From contig JBCNJP010000025.1 in the NCBI GenBank assembly GCA_039602395.1, forward strand, positions 57,538,002 to 57,602,001: a stretch of 64,000 nucleotides of DNA. The letters run 5' to 3'. Below, piece after piece: positions 11,668 to 24,300 of this stretch. The notes under the pieces were generated by a model. It saw nothing but the letters and a program-made list of their open reading frames with translations. It was not told the DNA's origin and did not search any database. The DNA comes from Deinandra increscens subsp. villosa (taxonomy: Eukaryota; Streptophyta; Magnoliopsida; Asterales; Asteraceae). A program made the translations under genes and the position numbers. Numbering within the stretch: position 1 is the stretch's first letter; each line of letters begins with the position of its first letter.

Positions 11668-13622
11668 CATGAATCGGATAAAGTCGAATTCATATATCGA
11701 ACATAAATTGAATATCGAGTATCACAAATCAAAACCACAAATTGATCAAAATGAGACCATAAATTTTGTATTTAATGGCACAAGTTAGATCCATAGATTG
11801 AATAAACTGATCATTGGGTAACATTCGTCTAAGCCATAAACAGAGTATTGAATGTTGAATCCATGAATCGATGAAGAAGTCGAAATCACGTATTGAAGAA
11901 AAGTCGAATACCAAAAAAAATTGAATCCATGATTCAGTTAACAAAATCCAATCCGTGAATTAAATAACAAAAGGCCAGAGTCATGAACCAATTGTTGAAT
12001 TAATAATAGTCGAATCATAGATTAACTGGCAAAATTTGAACTCATGAATCAACTATTGACTTAACAAGAGTCAAGTCCATGAATTTAAGTAGCAAAAGTT
12101 CCCCAAGGTTTATTGTTTGAGTAAAAACAAGTTCCTTGATTAAAATCAAAAGTGGTTTTAGATTAAATTTGAATATCGCCAATGAAGACGATCAAGAACT
12201 TAGTAGTTGAAAAAAGAGCTTACGTAGTGCTTATCGAGCCAACAGAAAATCATAACCGACCACAACCATACATTTGAAAAAAAATTTAACATAATCGTGA
12301 GCCCAAACATCCACATCATAGGAGGAGAACAGGTTTAGGAACATCGTCACCATGGAGGGGGATAAAACCCAAGAGAAAAAGTCGATCTCATAGGAGAGAG
12401 TGGTTCTCAAGGGTTAAGGTATGAAGGTAAAAGACTATAAGAGAGGGGTTAATAGTTCATAGGTTTTCTGAGGATTGTTTGACAATAAGGTGACTTGCAA
12501 CAGGAGTCGCACCAGGTTGAGGTCGATGCGGAAATCGAATCGGTGAACGAGAGGAAGACCCGATGCGCCTTCAGATAGACTCCACAAGGAAGTTCAGGAC
12601 ATCTGGGATGTCTTATGTCCCCCCTTCTTTATCATGAACTTCTTCAATATAGACCAGGATTGCACGTACTCCATACGCAAGTACTTGTGGGCTTTAATGT
12701 AGGACATGAGCTTCAGCCTACTGGCTGGTTTATCGTCATGGATCACCTGGACCTGATCGTCCAGGCGGGGTTACGGATGATTTTCTCGAAGCACACAACT
12801 TCAACAATAACTGGGGCAAAGATCTTGAGAATAAGTTGAGATGAGAGAAAAAATGTTTGGAGGTGCCAGCAGCGAATGATGCCGAGGCATAGCGGCTAAT
12901 GGTGTAAGGCATTATGCAAACATGACTTGGAGGCTGAGTAAAATAATTAACCTTGAAAACTTTTGAATTTTGTACGCACGTGGAGTTGTCTACTCGTGAA
13001 GTCATGAAGTCATAAACTTATACACATGCAATCCCGTAATCATCTGGACTTATAAACTCGTAAATTTCAACACAAGTAAACTCTCAAACGTGCATACCTT
13101 GAAAATGCATATGTGAACTTAAAACAATGAAAGCATTAAAATGTGCAAATTTGGAAGAATCTAGTACATGTAGGTTCATAAACTCGTTAATGTGCAAACT
13201 TGCTAACTTGTAAGCACGTAATCCCCAAACTGTGCAAACTTGTAAACTCGTGAACCCATCAAGGAGACCCGCCAACATGAAAATGATGTTAAAACGATAT
13301 GTGTAGATTTTGAAATGATGAACGCAAAAAATTTAGGACTTTCTTGCTTTAAAATTCATTTTCCAAAAGAAGTTTGACATGCCAAATGATGAGATTACGA
13401 GAGGCTAAAATGAAATACCGTAAATCAGGAACTTGCAAAACTAAGTGGCTAGATTTACTAGATAAGCTTAGGGTTGAGGGTATCACTTTGTTTGTGAGCT
13501 TGAAGTCGAGATAAGACTAAGCGCATCCTGATTTGTTGAGTGACTAAAGCGTCATTTGCAAAGGCCAACCTAGGACACTCCTTGTGAGGATTCGTGAATC
13601 GCCATGCAGGGCGTGTCTATTG
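11668..13622. other. Non-coding degenerate repeat region
   Basis: From 11668 to about 12200 the sequence continues the decayed CATGAATC/GAATCGAAT tandem repeat of 5730-6160. About 12960-13260 is a second decayed repeat built on AACTCGTAA and GTGCAAACTTG. Between them (12250-12900) is moderately GC-richer sequence with short ORFs, none recognisable. I see no supportable gene. Confidence 0.55.
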
Positions 13623-14940
13623 CACTACGTCAAAAATGACCTTTCGCCACTATTTATCTGAAAATGCGTAGCCACTGTTTAAAAAAAACGTGGCTAAAGG
13701 TCATTCACACTAGCTTTAGCCATACATTTTTTCTACGTGTGACGAAATATATAGCTTTTCGGGCCTTTTAGCCACACATTTTTCATTCGTGTGACGAAAA
13801 ACACACATTCTCAGAACCTTTAGCCACACTTTTACAAACAAGTGTGACATTTATTAGTCACGTAAAAAAAAGTGTGCCCAAATGTGACCAACAACCACTG
13901 TATTTAGAACCTTTAGTCACACTTTAAGAAAATGTGTGACAATTACTAGCTACGCTAAAAAAAGCGTGACCAAATATGACCAACTACCATTGTAATGTTT
14001 TATTTAAGTGACTAAAACATATTAGATATAGCCACTTATAATTATTTGCATGACCAAAAAGTAGTGTTATTAGCCACTTATTTAAAGAAACAGAATTGGT
14101 GACTATAATTGATTTTTACTTGTTGCACCCCCTCCCCTAATTTATAGATAATTACCATTCAAACCTTTTAATTTTATTTTGGTATATTTTAACCAATAAA
14201 TTTTTTAAAACAGTTCTTTTTTATATAAAATTACAAAAAAAAATTTATAAAAAATAGAACTCTTTAAAAGAACATTTAAAAAAAAAATTATACACGTTTT
14301 TAAAAAAACTGAGCGCTCTTTTAGAAAAAAACTAAAAGAAAACTATTTAAAATGTTTAAAAAACTTTTTAAAAACTTTTTTTACAAAACCGTTTAAAACA
14401 CTTAAAAAAACTATTAAAAACGTTTTAAAAAACATGTTAGAAAATGTTTTTAAACGGTTTTAAAAAATGAATATCATTTTTTAATTAAAAAAATGGATAA
14501 AAAATATTTTCTAATTGTTAAAAAACTTTTTTTTTAATTTGTTTAAAAAACGTTTAAAAAAATGTTTTAAAAAACTTTTTTTTATAAAGTCTGTTTAAAA
14601 TGTTTTTTCTTTCTAAACTGAAGAAAAACTCTTTAAAATGTTTAAAAAACTGTGAAAAAACTTTAAAAAAAAAGAACTCTTATTAAAACGTATTTTAAAC
14701 AGTTTTAAAAAATGATCATCGTTTTTGTTATTTTATTAAAAAAAGGTTATTTAAAATAAACTATCTTTATAAAAAATATTTTATAGGGGTGCGATATGAT
14801 AATTTTTTAAAATAAATCTTAGGAGGGGAGTGCAACAAGTAACTAGGGGGATACAAATAGCCTATCCCATAAGTAATTTATAGTCACACATACAATATTA
14901 ATCAGTGACTAAAAATTTTCAGTTCCCGCTTATTAAGTTT
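13623..14940 (+). mobile_element. CACTA (En/Spm-like) terminus with subterminal repeats
   Basis: The segment opens CACTACGTCAAAAATGACC, typical of plant CACTA termini. It is followed by repeated subterminal words in both orientations: TTTAGCCACACTTT, GTGTGACGAAA, TTTAGTCACACTTT and GTGTGACAATTAC. A matching opposite terminus (ending TAGTG) was not found, so this is a truncated end or the partner lies farther away than I could follow. Transposase coding sequence is not visible. Confidence 0.65.
14116..14842. mobile_element. AT-rich MITE nested in the CACTA terminus
   Basis: The 727-bp segment has inverted ends. TTACTTGTTGCACCCC followed by CTCCCCTAA at 14116-14140 matches the reverse complement of 14819-14842, with small differences. 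The interior is nearly all A and T, with direct duplication of a GTTTTAAAAAATGA-type block near 14458 and 14704. There is no ORF. It interrupts the CACTA subterminal repeats, which resume after 14842 (TATAGTCACACATAC). Confidence 0.75.
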
Positions 14941-14942
14941 TC

Positions 14943-15370
14943 ATTTCCCCCCATATCTAATTTTAGTCCCGCGTACGATTCCCCTATCTAATTTCACATT
15001 TCACATTCCAATCTAAAATCTCGCCATCAGTTCGTCATTCTCTCCCTCCAACCTCCATAACCCTAATCGATCTCTCCCACGGCTATCAAAGAAGAACCAG
15101 TAGAAGATATCTGATGCTGCATCGATTTCTATCTCCGCTCTAGTCTATATCCTCTATCCGTAAGTCTTCTCTATGTGACCTAAGATTCTCCATGACCCTT
15201 TGTTGTCCCTCCTTCGATATTTGAAGCTCGAAATCCAAAAGAAAACGGAGGGTTAAATCTCTGAACCCTAGGGATTGCTTACGGCGGCGAAGAAATCAAG
15301 TAGCGAAGGAGTGTTTTCTAGGGTTTCAGGTTGCGAAGGAGTGCTCATGTCGTTCAATCAGGTTGCTAAT
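14943..15370 (+). other. Leader-like non-coding segment
   Basis: This CT-rich stretch with AACCCTAA-type words and a GGCGGCGAAG phrase reads like a transcribed plant 5' leader. It ends in TCAATCAG and GTTGCTAATTT, which could be an exon and donor. It lies between the CACTA terminus and the SNF5-like exon and may be a captured gene leader or the CACTA gene's own leader. No ORF can be assigned. Confidence 0.3.
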
Positions 15371-15485
15371 TTAAAAAGTTTTGTCTGTTATATCTGTGGG
15401 TAAATCTTGTTTCCAGAGCAACCCATTTCAACTTCAAAAATGGGGCTTCCATGTGTTTGTAATGATCTAACCATTTGAGATGCAG

Positions 15486-15574
15486 TCCAACCGCTGAAAA
15501 TCTTGTTCCCATTCATCTTAACATTGATATAGATGGTCAAAGGTATAGGGATACGTTTATTTGGAACCCTTCTG
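15486..15574 (+). pseudogene. Single-exon fragment of a SNF5/BSH (SWI/SNF subunit) homolog
   Basis: Reading from CCA at 15487, the frame gives PTAENLVPIHLNIDIDGQRY followed by RDTFIWNPS. This closely matches the conserved N-terminal region of plant BSH, the SNF5-type subunit of SWI/SNF remodelers. The exon is bounded by an AG at 15484-15485 and a GTAAGG donor at 15575, so it is a copy of genomic DNA with its splice sites. I could not find the initiator region or the following exons, and the leader just upstream carries stops. It is best read as a captured or duplicated gene fragment, not a gene. Confidence 0.75.
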
Positions 15575-16103
15575 GTAAGGCATCGACGTTGTTTTTTCTG
15601 GAGTGGGTGTTGCTTAGGGCGTCAAACTTGAGGATATTAAGTCAATAACTTATTCATTTTTTACCAAATTTCTGAACTTTAATGCTTTCTCACGTATTTG
15701 GAATTATGTTATGTGCTCCCATTTTTTTGAATTATTGAAAAGTAGGTAGAGAAGGAGATGACAGGTTTGATTTTAGAGTTCATATTGAATATGTAGATGG
15801 ATTAGATTATGTATTGATGGGAATTAGAACAATTGGTGCTTTTGTTCATGATTGTTCTTTGCCTATTTTCATTGCATTCTTTGCTGATCTTGTTAATTCA
15901 TCTGGGTCACTCAGAATAGTGAATTGAACTTAATGGTGAACCAGAAATGAGTTTAAGAAGGTCCCTAAAACAAAATGTAATTTAGTATCCTATGAAGCTT
16001 TTCTGTGACAAATCTACAATAAGACTTCCATAGGAATCCCATATTTCTGATCAAAACAAACACGTAAAGTTACACTATATATTCTTCATTGTCATAAAAC
16101 TTA
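15575..16103. other. Non-coding sequence upstream of ORC3
   Basis: This is intron-like, T-rich sequence after the SNF5-like exon, followed by the distal ORC3 upstream region. No further SNF5-like exon was recognised. The part shared with the ORC3 duplicate begins only at 16104. Confidence 0.5.
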
Positions 16104-16289
16104 ATTACTGTATATATGTAGAATTTCGTTGGTGGTTGAAAAAAAAAAGAATTATGTGGATGTTCACGGTGTAGGGTTAGACAATTCGCGACGCCATCCC
16201 CCTTCCTTCCCGGCTGACTGAGTTTCCCGCCAAAAATACAAAGGTAAAGCCGAAGGCGGCAGAACCCTAGCAGCAGCAGCAGCAGCTCC
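16104..16289 (+). promoter_or_regulatory. ORC3 proximal promoter and 5' leader
   Basis: The segment holds a TATA-like TGTATATATG near 16108. GC-rich sequence follows, with a complete dyad E2F site at 16223-16234, an AACCCTAG telo-box-like word at 16263-16270 and a (CAG)n run just before the ATG. It is conserved in the duplicate at 32759-32940, which has a shorter CAG run. An E2F site fits S-phase expression of a replication licensing gene. Confidence 0.7.
16223..16234. promoter_or_regulatory. E2F-binding site (dyad TTTCCCGCCAAA)
   Basis: TTTCCCGCCAAA fits the E2F consensus TTTSSCGS on one strand and TTTGGCGG on the other. It lies 56 bp before the ORC3 start codon. Plant ORC genes are established E2F targets. 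The site is retained in the pseudogene copy at 32877-32888. Confidence 0.85.
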
Positions 16290-19200
16290 ATGGCAGCTGG
16301 CGAAGCGTCTCTTCCTCATATCTCCGATACTGATCTCAAGGTATTTATTTTCTTCCTCTTTTATGTTAACTTCTTCACCATCTCCAAGTTAAATCTCAAG
16401 CTCCTCCGGCACTCAAATTTAAAGCAATTTCTTATATCCTCATATCTAGTTCAACTTGAATATACAATTTCACCATCAGTGAGTAGTGAATCTATTGTAT
16501 CGGTATATAATTGATCGAAATTCACATTTCCACTAGGAAGCAACGCCTGTGTTTGAAATCATATTTCGCACACAAGGCTTTAATTAATTCAGGGGGCTGT
16601 TGGCAGTTACCATTCACGGTGTGGAAACCCTATAATAAATAGCATCAGGTTGAAACTTGATTGAATCTGATGTTGATTTTTTTTCTTCACTTCACAGCCA
16701 TTTTTTGTGCTCCACAAAGCGTTAGCCAGTCAACAACATGTTAGAAAATCAGGTGGAAGGGGTAGTAGAAAAGTGAAGACTAATTTGTCATCTTCATTGG
16801 CTGCTAGTGATGAATCTCAACTTTTGGATGATCAGTTGCACGAGAACTCAAAAATGAAAATTTTTGACAATGCCTGGGTGAAAATCGAATCAACCATTAA
16901 GGTTAAACTCTCTCTCTCTGTTGTATCATGTATGCTCTTTCTGTATTTGTGAAACATGATGTTGAACTCTTTCTCATTTTGTTGTTTGTCTATTGATGTA
17001 ATCATTTTGTATTGCAGGATGTTTTGCATAACATTCACACTGATGTATTCAATGAGATAAATAGTTGGGTACAAAAATCATTTGGTGCAATTTGTTCCGG
17101 TGGCAAGCTTGATACCAACAGAGCCAGTTGTTCATACCCAGTTGTAACTGACGTGGCATTGAAACAAATTTCCACTGCTCTTGTGGTCATGGGTAAGTTC
17201 CGGCTAAATTCAAGCAATTTGAGTTATTAGTTTGCTAGGAAATCCGACATACATTAATGAATACATAAACTAAACATGTAAGTTTTAAATTTTAAATTAG
17301 GGATGATGTATGTTGAGTTCACCAAAGTATTCAACTTTTTTAATTAATGACGCATTCACACATATGTTCGAACTACTATACGTAGCCTAAGTATGTATCT
17401 GGTTTCATTCATATTTATTTTGCTCATAAACTTGTTGGGTGAAGAAAATGATTTAAAAAGCTTTTGAAAGACAAAAATGTATTTGATTAGGTGTCAATAT
17501 TCTATAAGTTAAATCTCTATCCTATCATAACATTAAGGAGATTCATGTCATTTTTTTCTGGATTATAATTATTGAAGGGGATAGCGTATGTGGAGACCAT
17601 CCAAGTATCCACATTTTTCCCATTAAGTCGATAAATTACTTTGTTGGTTTCCCTATGGTGCATGGGGATTTCAGTTATGGGATCCAGTATGTGAGGGATA
17701 GGGAGATGGGTATTATTGTAAACTCGTTTTCAAAGAAAAAGGGACCCGCAACAATGGATGTACGCAAGGTTATACTGGGACAGGTGGTTGAGGGCAAGTG
17801 TAGAAGCCTACCTAGGATTAGATGGGACAGCTGAAGGGTGAAAGTGTTGCATTGTTTAGGTATAAGGTCATGTTGGGAGGGGCATCTGGAAGTTGCGGTG
17901 ATGCAAACTTCTTAGATTTCTTGCTTCTTGCTTCTTGCTTTATGTATTGCTCTATTAGCCTGTTATGGTTGATCTTATTATCTTGCCCGCTTCAAAAATC
18001 CAGCCTTGCTTCCTATCTTGATTGGAGCCTTTTTGCTTCTATTCTTGCCTATTTCTAGTTGCGGATCTACCAATTGATGGTTTCAATTTGATAATCAGAG
18101 GAAGAAAACCTTTTTCAAAACACTTTCTATTAGACAAGCAAGATACAAATTGGAAGGAATAAAACCTAACCTCTAGACCTTTATTTATACTAAGAAAACT
18201 TAACTCCCAAGCCTTAAGATATCCGATCTATCCCTTGGCCGACATACCCTTTTGGCCGACTTATTCCTCGGCTGATTTTTCTTAGCCGACTTAAACTAAG
18301 CAAAAACAAAACAAAACAAATTAAACCCTTAATTAATAAACTGTACAGAATTAGTCCTCCAACAGGGGCTCTGTTTACTTTAATGTTTAGTGTATATCGC
18401 TTTCATGTGTTCAGTGTATATCGCTTCCATGCTTCTGTTTCTTCTATGCATGTCTTGTATGGTTTGCTTGTACCTAGTGTATGCTGCAAGCTTTAGGTAA
18501 TTATATAATAATATAAGGATATTTTTGGAGCCGAGGGCATCTTTGGGAGTAGCCTCTTTACCTGTTAGGGTAAAGATAAGGTGTGCCCTAATCCCACCCT
18601 CCTTTAACCCGACCTTTGAGTGAGATTTGCTAGGTATGTTTGTTTGTTTCATTTGTTTGTTTCTGTTAGAATTCACAGATAACCAAAGAAGTTGAATGGT
18701 TGACTGATAGGTTAAAATTATTTTTTTTGTAAAAAAAAAAAAACTCATGGGCATATTCATCATTTGGCAAGTTTTTTCTTGCCGCAGTTGGCATAAAATG
18801 AAACACGATTAGTACTTGAGTGACTTGAAAAGTTCAAATGTTTTTCTCATGGTTCATCTAAAGATTAAATGCTGCCTCTCTGATTTGCAGGCAACATAGA
18901 ATTTGTTGATGATCTTCAGACATTTGCGGATCTGGGTGTACATTTACACTCCCATGGTTACCACGTGGCAAACCTGTCATCAGTTGATTTTTCAGCCAAG
19001 AGTGGAATAGGTGGTTGTTTGAGAAGTTTATTAAGGCAAATCTTCAATGGTGGCATTGATGTAAGATTTGTGATTTTTATTTTAAAGACTGTTCTTTCAG
19101 TATACGACTCTTAATTCTTTCTGTTTATTTTAATGTTAACAGGCAGCTGACATGTCTATCTTAGCATCTTGGTATATGGAGCATGATAATTTTAAAAGCC

Positions 19201-20171
19201 CAGTGGTAGTTATTATTGAAGATATGGATAGGTGCAGTGGATCTGTACTTTCTGACTTCATACTCATGCTGAGGTATAGTAGCACAAGAAAATGGATATT
19301 TTACTATTTGCTAGAAAATGGATATTTTACTATGGGTCAAAAGGGTTAACTTTTGGTAAGGGCTGAGTTGTCCTGTAACACTTCTTTGCAGTGTTGTAAA
19401 AGACGGAATTATAGGTGCTTCACAGGGTAATTTGGGCTAATTAGACCATTAATCGGTTTGAAGAAAAATCGGTAAAAAACGGGTCTAGGCGGTCCTAGTC
19501 GGTCAAGGAGGTGGCTAGGCGGTGTGGTGTTCAGTTCTGCCGGATTTGCGTATTCCGTCAGCGATTTAGGCCGCTGGTGATGCCATTTTTGCCAGAAATC
19601 AAAGGAAGAAGGGAAGGAGGAAGACGAGACTGATAGAGGGAGGCGCTGTATGTTAGGCTTTTTAGGGTTGATTAATTTTAGATATTTTAAAAGTTAACCC
19701 CTCTATCTTTCACTAATTTACATTTTCTTCCAAAACTTGTAAACTTTTATATTAAAATTGTAAACTTTTATATTAAAAATTGTATAATCAGTTTAAGTAT
19801 CCCCTGCTTACAGTGTGCGCATATAATGTATATATATATATGTGTAGGCCCTTGGGGGCAAAAGTGAATTGCACTAATTTTAACATTATTTTACTAATTT
19901 CGTGAAAATAACGTTAAAAGTGATGGACGGTTAATCATGCATCATGTGGTTGAGTTGATAGCCGGAAGACAAGGGGTACATGCACCAATCGGTCTTTATC
20001 CCGATTTACTGAGTATTATGTGTCTTATGTCTAAGGCTTGATGCAAAACCACGGAGCCGGGGGTCTCACTTGAAGCAGTCTCTCTATTCCTACAGGGTAG
20101 AGGTAAAGCTGTCTGCATCTTACCCTTCTCAGACCCTACCTTAGCTTTGCTATTGGTGGGATTTACTCAGT

Positions 20172-20203
<32 letters not shown>

Positions 20204-21319
20204 GTTCAAGTATTTTAACATTTAACCCCCTCTATCTTTATAGGTTTACATTTGGTCCCTGAACTTATAAATTTATACATAAAAAGTATTAAAATAACAT
20301 TATACAGATATATATTTTTAAAAATTATATATTAAATTACAAACCGGTTAATCCCGATTAATCCCTAGGCTCTACCTGACCGTCTGGCTCCGTCTAGCGC
20401 TTTCTACAACATTGCTTCTATGTTCATTTTTTTTGAAATTTTTATAAGTAACTAATGTGTCAAAGGTGATTTTGGATATCACTAGTTTTTTGAATAAAAT
20501 GAATTTGGAGGTTGTATGCATTAAAAATAGGGCAAATGTCGGAAAAGCTCTATGGGCTTTTGCTAAGCTTAGACCCAAGTCCCTGGACTTGATTTTTGCA
20601 TGACTAAATTCTTTAACTGTCTAAACAAAAAGATAAAGTCCCTGCTCCATATTTTTAACATAAATGTCTGTTTTTGCATAATTAAATCTCTTGATTTATC
20701 AAAATTTAAAAGTTCCCTGTTTGCATAATTAGGACCTTTTCAAAGTCTTTCCAGTTGATCAACTAAAATTTAGTTTGATGGAGTGTATGGTTTAGAAAAA
20801 GTCTATACGGCTTTTGTGATGATTGCCCGTAAAATACACATTGGGTGACTTTTGGCTTGTTACTTCTTTACCCAAGTTTCGTTTACCTGTTAGACCCACT
20901 AGCGATAAACAACCCAAATCGAACCATAATTTGCAGCTACTCACAGTTCATTTTGTTCTTTAATCAGTGAATGGGTGATCAAGATTCCAGTAATCTTGAT
21001 ATTGGGAGTTGCAGCCACGCTTGATGACCCAAAGAACATACTTTCTTCAAAAGCAGCTCAACATTTGTCTCCTTCCCAATTCTTTTTTGGATCTCCAGCT
21101 GATAGATTAGATGCCATAATTGAAGCAGTTCTTGTGAAACCTTGTTCTGGATTTTTAGTCGGTCACAAGGTTGCAGCTTTTATAAGAAATTGCTTCTTGA
21201 GACAAGATGGAACCTTGACTTCTTTGGTTCGAGCTGTAAAGGTTTGTGGTTCAACTATAAACACTAGAGGTCGCAATTTGACCCGTTTTCGTATGATTTG
21301 GTCAATCCATATTATAATA

Positions 21320-21362
<43 letters not shown>

Positions 21363-24300
21363 TTATTATTATTATTTATCTCAGATGATTCAAACGGGTC
21401 GAAAGTTGCCCACAGTGTATATTTAGTGCATAAAACCTTCTCAACTGTTTAAAATATACACTATTATTGGAGTAGTATAACTTGTAAGATTTGTTACAAA
21501 GTTCTCTTAAGAAAAATTGTGGTCCAAAAATGTTTCAGTTCAAGTATAAGCACTAGAGGTGGTGACTTTGACACGTCTCCTTCTAAATAGGTCGGGTTGA
21601 GTTTCTTTTGTAATGGATCAATAGGTAAAAATTTGAAGTACAGTTTAGCTTAAAAGAAAACAGGTTGAAAATTGCTTTTACTGTGTTTTCACTTTTTATT
21701 GCATAAAACCTTCTAAATCATTAAATTAAAGAAGTTGATTATTATTGATATAATGTATTTATTAATCATATTTGTCACACTAATTTTTTATAAAAATGTA
21801 GAATGATGTATGTGGAGGCCACCCATGTAATCAACCTATTTCTTTAAGGCCAAATGTTCACTAAACTATCTTTATATGACACCAGCTATTATGCGGTTTC
21901 ATTTATACCAAATTTGCACACAAACAAGCCAAGTGGCAAATAAAAGCGCAACCCCCTTAAACCATTTGGAAAGACAAAATACCCTCGTATTGATCTATAA
22001 AAAGGCAACGATTCAGTGTAAAACACTAACATGCTTTGCCACTTTACAATATTCCAGCATATTTTTGACTGGATTTGGCATACATGACATCACATGCATA
22101 CTTGGTTTCCCTAATAAATTGTTTCAGTTTATGGGTGATCTTGCTGAAAAAGTTGAATACATGGGTGTCCTCTATAAACATTATCCCTAATGGTTGAAAA
22201 TTTTGAACTAAAAGTGTTTCAGTTCAATCCAGTGTACCAAAACTTGCTCGTTTTGACCTCTTACTCAATCCACTCGACCCACTCATTAGCCACATTAATA
22301 GGTGCTCCTACTATCATTATTTTCTGTTTACTAGCTTATAAAGAGGAGGCATTCCACACTTTTTACTATATGAAGGCTAATGCTAACCAATTTTGTGCAG
22401 ATGGCAATTGTCCAGCATTTTCTTATGGAACCCTTAAGTTTCACAGTGAAAGGTTTACTTGATGAAGAGGTTAGACAGAAGCTCTCTTTTGTGTCCATAT
22501 GTGTTCACTTATTTTCCATTTGTTTATCTTTTAGCTGTTTAGACTAGTTTTGATCCCTTGATTTATGTATCTTGGCCTTAGGCATCGTTAATTTACAAGA
22601 ATTTTGCAAAACAATGATAACCAACTTTGGTTTGATTTCTATTTGGGATAATACTCATTATTTTCAAGCATAAAAGGCTCAAATTCTCATACAAAGCCTC
22701 AGAACTTCATTATTAGTTCAGAGTAATCTGACATGGTTACCCAATAAAAACAGTGATATGGCAGTTGACTTGTGTGTAACTGTGATTAAGTGATCACAAC
22801 TCTTTTTCCCTGATGTCTTTGACATGGTGCCTGAAAACCATTTAATAGCTTCCAAGATTACCCTAAATGAAAACATTTTGCAACTTAGAATATTTCTGTG
22901 AATGCAAATAGAGTGTGTTTCCTCGAGTAGAAGTGAAATCAAAGTTCTTTACCTGCCAGGCAATTTGCCCTTGGTTTATCTGTGCGTATTTTTTCTGTTT
23001 ACTTGTTCATGATGCCATAAACATTTCAATGAATAAAAGGTGATAATTTACTACAATTGCAGGTCTTACAAACAGATGCATGGCCTGCCCAAGCTCTTGA
23101 TTTTCCATCTTGTATGAGGTACTTAAGATAGCTTTTCCATTTTCACCCAATATACTTATGGGTGTGTTAATTTGAGTTATGTTTCATCGATAACTACTTA
23201 ACTAGTAAAATGGCTAAACGGGCCCCTCTGGGTTGAAAGTGGCCAAAACTGAATTGTAAAAGCATTAAGCCTTCTAAATAGGTAAATTGTTATTTACGTG
23301 GTATATTATTTATAATCATATTTGGGAGACTATATATATTCACGAAAAAGTTTTTTTTTCTTTTTTTGGGACAAAAAGTGTCTTGGGTCAACCAACTTAA
23401 CCCTTATTGCCACGTCTAGAAAAGCCTATGAAATGGAATGCGTGTTAAGCTATGCTTCAATCTTCTTGCAAGGAGACTTTCTGAACCAAAAACTGAAGCT
23501 TTGTTAAGTGGAGCATCAAAAATGAAGGAAGGGCTGAATTTGTGGAGTTCTGTGGTTTTGGTGAGACCTAAATTTTTCTTTATCTTTAGTTCTTTGAGAT
23601 TATTGTCATGCGTGTATTATTACATGAAGTAATATATGATATTCTAATGTGTTTTTTTGGAGTTTCTTCTACAATGATATCTTAATCTTGTATTTCACTT
23701 CTGGTTTCCACTGCAGTTAACTTTTTCACTTAGTTCAGTTGGATAATTTGGTTTTAGGTTTTGAATATATTATCATGTTTGAGTATGACTGATACGAGCC
23801 CAAATAATTTATGTGGGTCAGAACTGACCCAGTGGAAATCAGATGGGGCAAGAGGGGCCAAGAATGGGTCAAAGGGAAGTGGCTAAGTGGGTACCAGGCG
23901 GTTCTCGGTTTAGTGGGGGAACAACTATCCACTACTTAGGCAGTTTATCTAGAATTAATTAAATAGGATACTCTCTTTTTATTGTTTTTCAGTCTGGTTT
24001 TTATCTAAAGTTCGTACTACTTTGTATTTGGAGATTACCAATATCGAATTTGGCCTTGTTTTCTTGGAGATAATCATTCGATTATTATCTGCTAATTCTA
24101 GTTCAATTGTTCAATTCCATTGGTTTCTATCAATTGGTTCCGTTGCCTGGAAATAACGATGGTGCAGACCCGGAATTCTGATGCTGCAACACCCGATGAC
24201 TGCTCAGTTGGCTGCTATTGTAGCCAAACTTGAAACCATGGATGCCATGAGGGATGAGATAGCGGCGCTAAAAACTCAAGTTTCTGCCTGAGAAAAAGCG

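Noticed and set aside
18060..18364. Complete LTR insertion with target duplication in ORC3 intron 3
   Set aside because: The flanking 5-mers (CTAGT and GGGGC) do not match, so only an LTR-like block is claimed.
21310..21388. Poly-Ile tail of the ORF ending at 21388
   Set aside because: It reads through the exon 6 donor at 21242 into an ATT microsatellite; the real exon ends at 21241.
23322..23472. Exon 9 of ORC3 starting upstream near 23420 or 23438
   Set aside because: Those starts give an in-frame stop or wrong phase; the acceptor at 23471-23472 alone joins ATGAG to GAGACTTTC in frame (MRRLSEPK).
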